Source of the DNA: Candidatus Hydrogenedentota bacterium
GTDB taxonomy: Bacteria; Hydrogenedentota; Hydrogenedentia; Hydrogenedentiales; GCA-2746185
Assembly: GCA_012965445.1 (NCBI GenBank)
Contig: DTSJ01000343.1
Coordinates: 1 to 8,718 of the forward strand
Direction: 5' to 3'
Length of the DNA: 8,718 bases
Positions 8,301 to 8,718 of the stretch are shown one piece after another. Position 1 is the first letter of the stretch, and each line of letters opens with the position of its first letter. The notes under the pieces are model-generated. The model saw nothing but the letters and a program-made list of their open reading frames with translations, searched no databases and was not told where the DNA came from. The translations under genes were made by a program, and so were the position numbers.

Positions 8301-8718
8301 CGAAATCGGCTTGGGATACAACATCAATAACAACACTCCCGGTTATGAAGATGCGACTTACCTGCCGCAGGTGAAAGAGGGGGATGACGTCGCGTTCCAA
8401 GCACTCATAGCGGCAGCAATGGCCAACGAAGCAGTACCCAGCGTGCCAAACTACGATGCAATTGCCGCCCTACTCGACATTCCGCAGTTCATCGACTACC
8501 TGCTCGTTCAACTCTACTCCGGCAACGATGACTGGCCAAATAATAATTGGACCGCCGCTCGTGAACGGGTCGTCGGCGCAAAGTTCAAATTCTTTGTGTG
8601 GGACGCAGAGGCTACTTACCTCTCGGCAAATATCAACCGGAACGGCATCGATCACTTCCCGTTCTGGAATCCGACCTGGCAATCCCAAGGTGCCGGGTTG
8701 AAAGGCGAATTTACCCCA
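5374..8718 (+). CDS. Exported lamin-tail / CotH-kinase multidomain protein (3' end missing)
   Basis: The frame stays open from 5374 to the last base: 1115 residues with no stop, truncated by the window. A signal peptide covers 1-40, with the hydrophobic core at 22-35 and likely cleavage after S-G-A-F-A. Residues 46-110 (Y-V-D-F-S-N-T-G-P-E-D-G...F-N-T-L-D-E-A) resemble the opening of right-handed beta-helix proteins. Three lamin-tail-like domains follow: about 122-271 (I-T-E-I-M-Y-N-P...Y-L-E-L-Q-N), 278-430 (V-V-N-E-A...V-E-F-Y-N-P) and 432-610 (I-S-E-L-H-Y-N...F-I-E-I-T-N). Residues 615-696 resemble the chitobiase/beta-hexosaminidase C-terminal domain (I-R-Y-T-T-D-G-T-I-P-T). A CotH kinase-like region extends from about 780 to the end, with L-Y-I-N-G-E-Y-K-G-W-Y-N-P-C-E-R-L-D, G1050-N-D-D-W-P-N-N-N-W1059 and V-W-D1077-A-E. 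CotH relatives are protein kinases with an atypical fold. Activity here is inferred. The protein is probably secreted or surface-attached. It is divergent from the hydrolase gene. Confidence 0.93.
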   Translation, partial: MVDICKSVLRPVSIAYLPRAVPTLILSLVLYLGFVSGAFAGAVALYVDFSNTGPEDGTSPQPFNTLDEALGQATLGQLISLSAFASHETPTITQAVTLTSNGGTATIGDLSSPFGSGSPYEALKITEIMYNPALGKAEYLELQNTSARTIDISGVYFSLGIVYTFPPSTILTAGQYIVLVRDTDEATFISDYPSVSHAGVYTGALNNGGETIALNDPANNVFLTLTYNDSASWPDLADGVGFSLIIIDPHGDGSDSANWRASSSDGGSPGEVDITISIPGIVVNEALTHTDLPTVDTVEFYNPTGAGVDIRGWFISDNRSIPFKAKIPNHAEYIIAAGGYAVIDEDDFFSAPGSVGENALPGFRLSSHGSDIFLFSSDGNDNLTGYAHGWGFDGAENGVSFGREITTDGREHFVAQTSNTFGSSNAGPAVGPLAISELHYNTLSNGVEFIEITNISGSSVNLYDDSSGGDTNNTYKLSGIGFEFPTNQSILSEASVLIVNTDPTDYISRFGDPGIAVYGPFGNDPLATSDALSNLGETVQINWPDTPDEIPASSGIFVAAYISMDKVRYNDKTPWPVLADGTGKSLARLNNTTFGSEPTNWEDSTPSVQPEVQVADVIFSTPRGFYDGTVNLTLSTTTGSAQIRYTTDGTIPTQGSTLYSGTIVMTSGTTGNTPIRANAFLSGYISAPVETHTYIIDAPTYQKGVRAINIVGDPQQSLYNPNGVMAINNGAYFPALFNTLQWGPYTYDTSQPQLDFPGTTDPWFDALGNGIYPLIGATSGTNGATVDGTAYSNPILTGKIMERPASIELLYPDATPGLQENGGVRVAGSDFHRPRYAAHGDGSGDWTVATSTSIPEATLASYLKFSLRMYFRSEYGPSKLTWPIFPGDLLQEYDKLVLRGGHNDGQTPFLKDELTRRLFLDMGRVGVQGTLVNLYINGEYKGWYNPCERLDAKFFQSRFGGSTDYDILIQSADLGGEIGLGYNINNNTPGYEDATYLPQVKEGDDVAFQALIAAAMANEAVPSVPNYDAIAALLDIPQFIDYLLVQLYSGNDDWPNNNWTAARERVVGAKFKFFVWDAEATYLSANINRNGIDHFPFWNPTWQSQGAGLKGEFTP

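Overview
The window looks like a chromosomal segment from a free-living bacterium of the PVC superphylum or a neighbouring group such as Planctomycetota, Lentisphaerota or Hydrogenedentota. Three things suggest this: near-balanced base composition, a very large exported lamin-tail/CotH-kinase protein with a Y-V-D-F...F-N-T-L-x-E-A type N-terminus, and a secreted acetylxylan-esterase-like alpha/beta hydrolase with an N-terminal accessory region. The phylum is an inference from protein style. No rRNA, tRNA, phage, insertion sequence or CRISPR is visible.

Layout. Bases 1-129 hold no supportable gene. Bases 130-924 (+) encode a small membrane protein with an N-terminal four-cysteine zinc ribbon. 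After a 45-base gap comes ftsY (970-1896, +), the signal-recognition-particle receptor GTPase. A strong Shine-Dalgarno site at 1964-1968 then starts an HDOD-domain protein with its own N-terminal zinc ribbon (1976-2980, +). Its reading frame is broken twice, by a net -1 shift and then a net +1 shift, so it is either a decaying gene or a gene carrying sequencing/assembly errors. These three genes point the same way and may be co-transcribed.

The next gene converges on this block with only 15 bases between stop codons. It is a minus-strand secreted alpha/beta hydrolase (2996-5176, -) with an intact Ser-Asp-His triad and what appears to be a second, degenerate hydrolase-like half. Across a 197-base divergent intergenic region (5177-5373), with one candidate promoter per strand and a small hairpin touching a ribosome binding site, lies a plus-strand gene that stays open from 5374 to the window end. 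It encodes at least 1115 residues: signal peptide, a short beta-helix-like N-terminal block, three lamin-tail-like domains, a chitobiase/hexosaminidase C-terminal-type domain and a CotH kinase-like domain that the window edge cuts off.

How they work together. The left half is housekeeping and signalling: membrane targeting by FtsY, and an HDOD output/regulatory protein. The right half is exported: a carbohydrate-ester-type hydrolase and a giant surface or extracellular protein, divergently transcribed from a shared intergenic region. No defence system or evident new multi-gene system was found. The items most worth a second look are the doubly frameshifted HDOD gene, the duplicated hydrolase architecture and the domain layout of the giant CotH protein.
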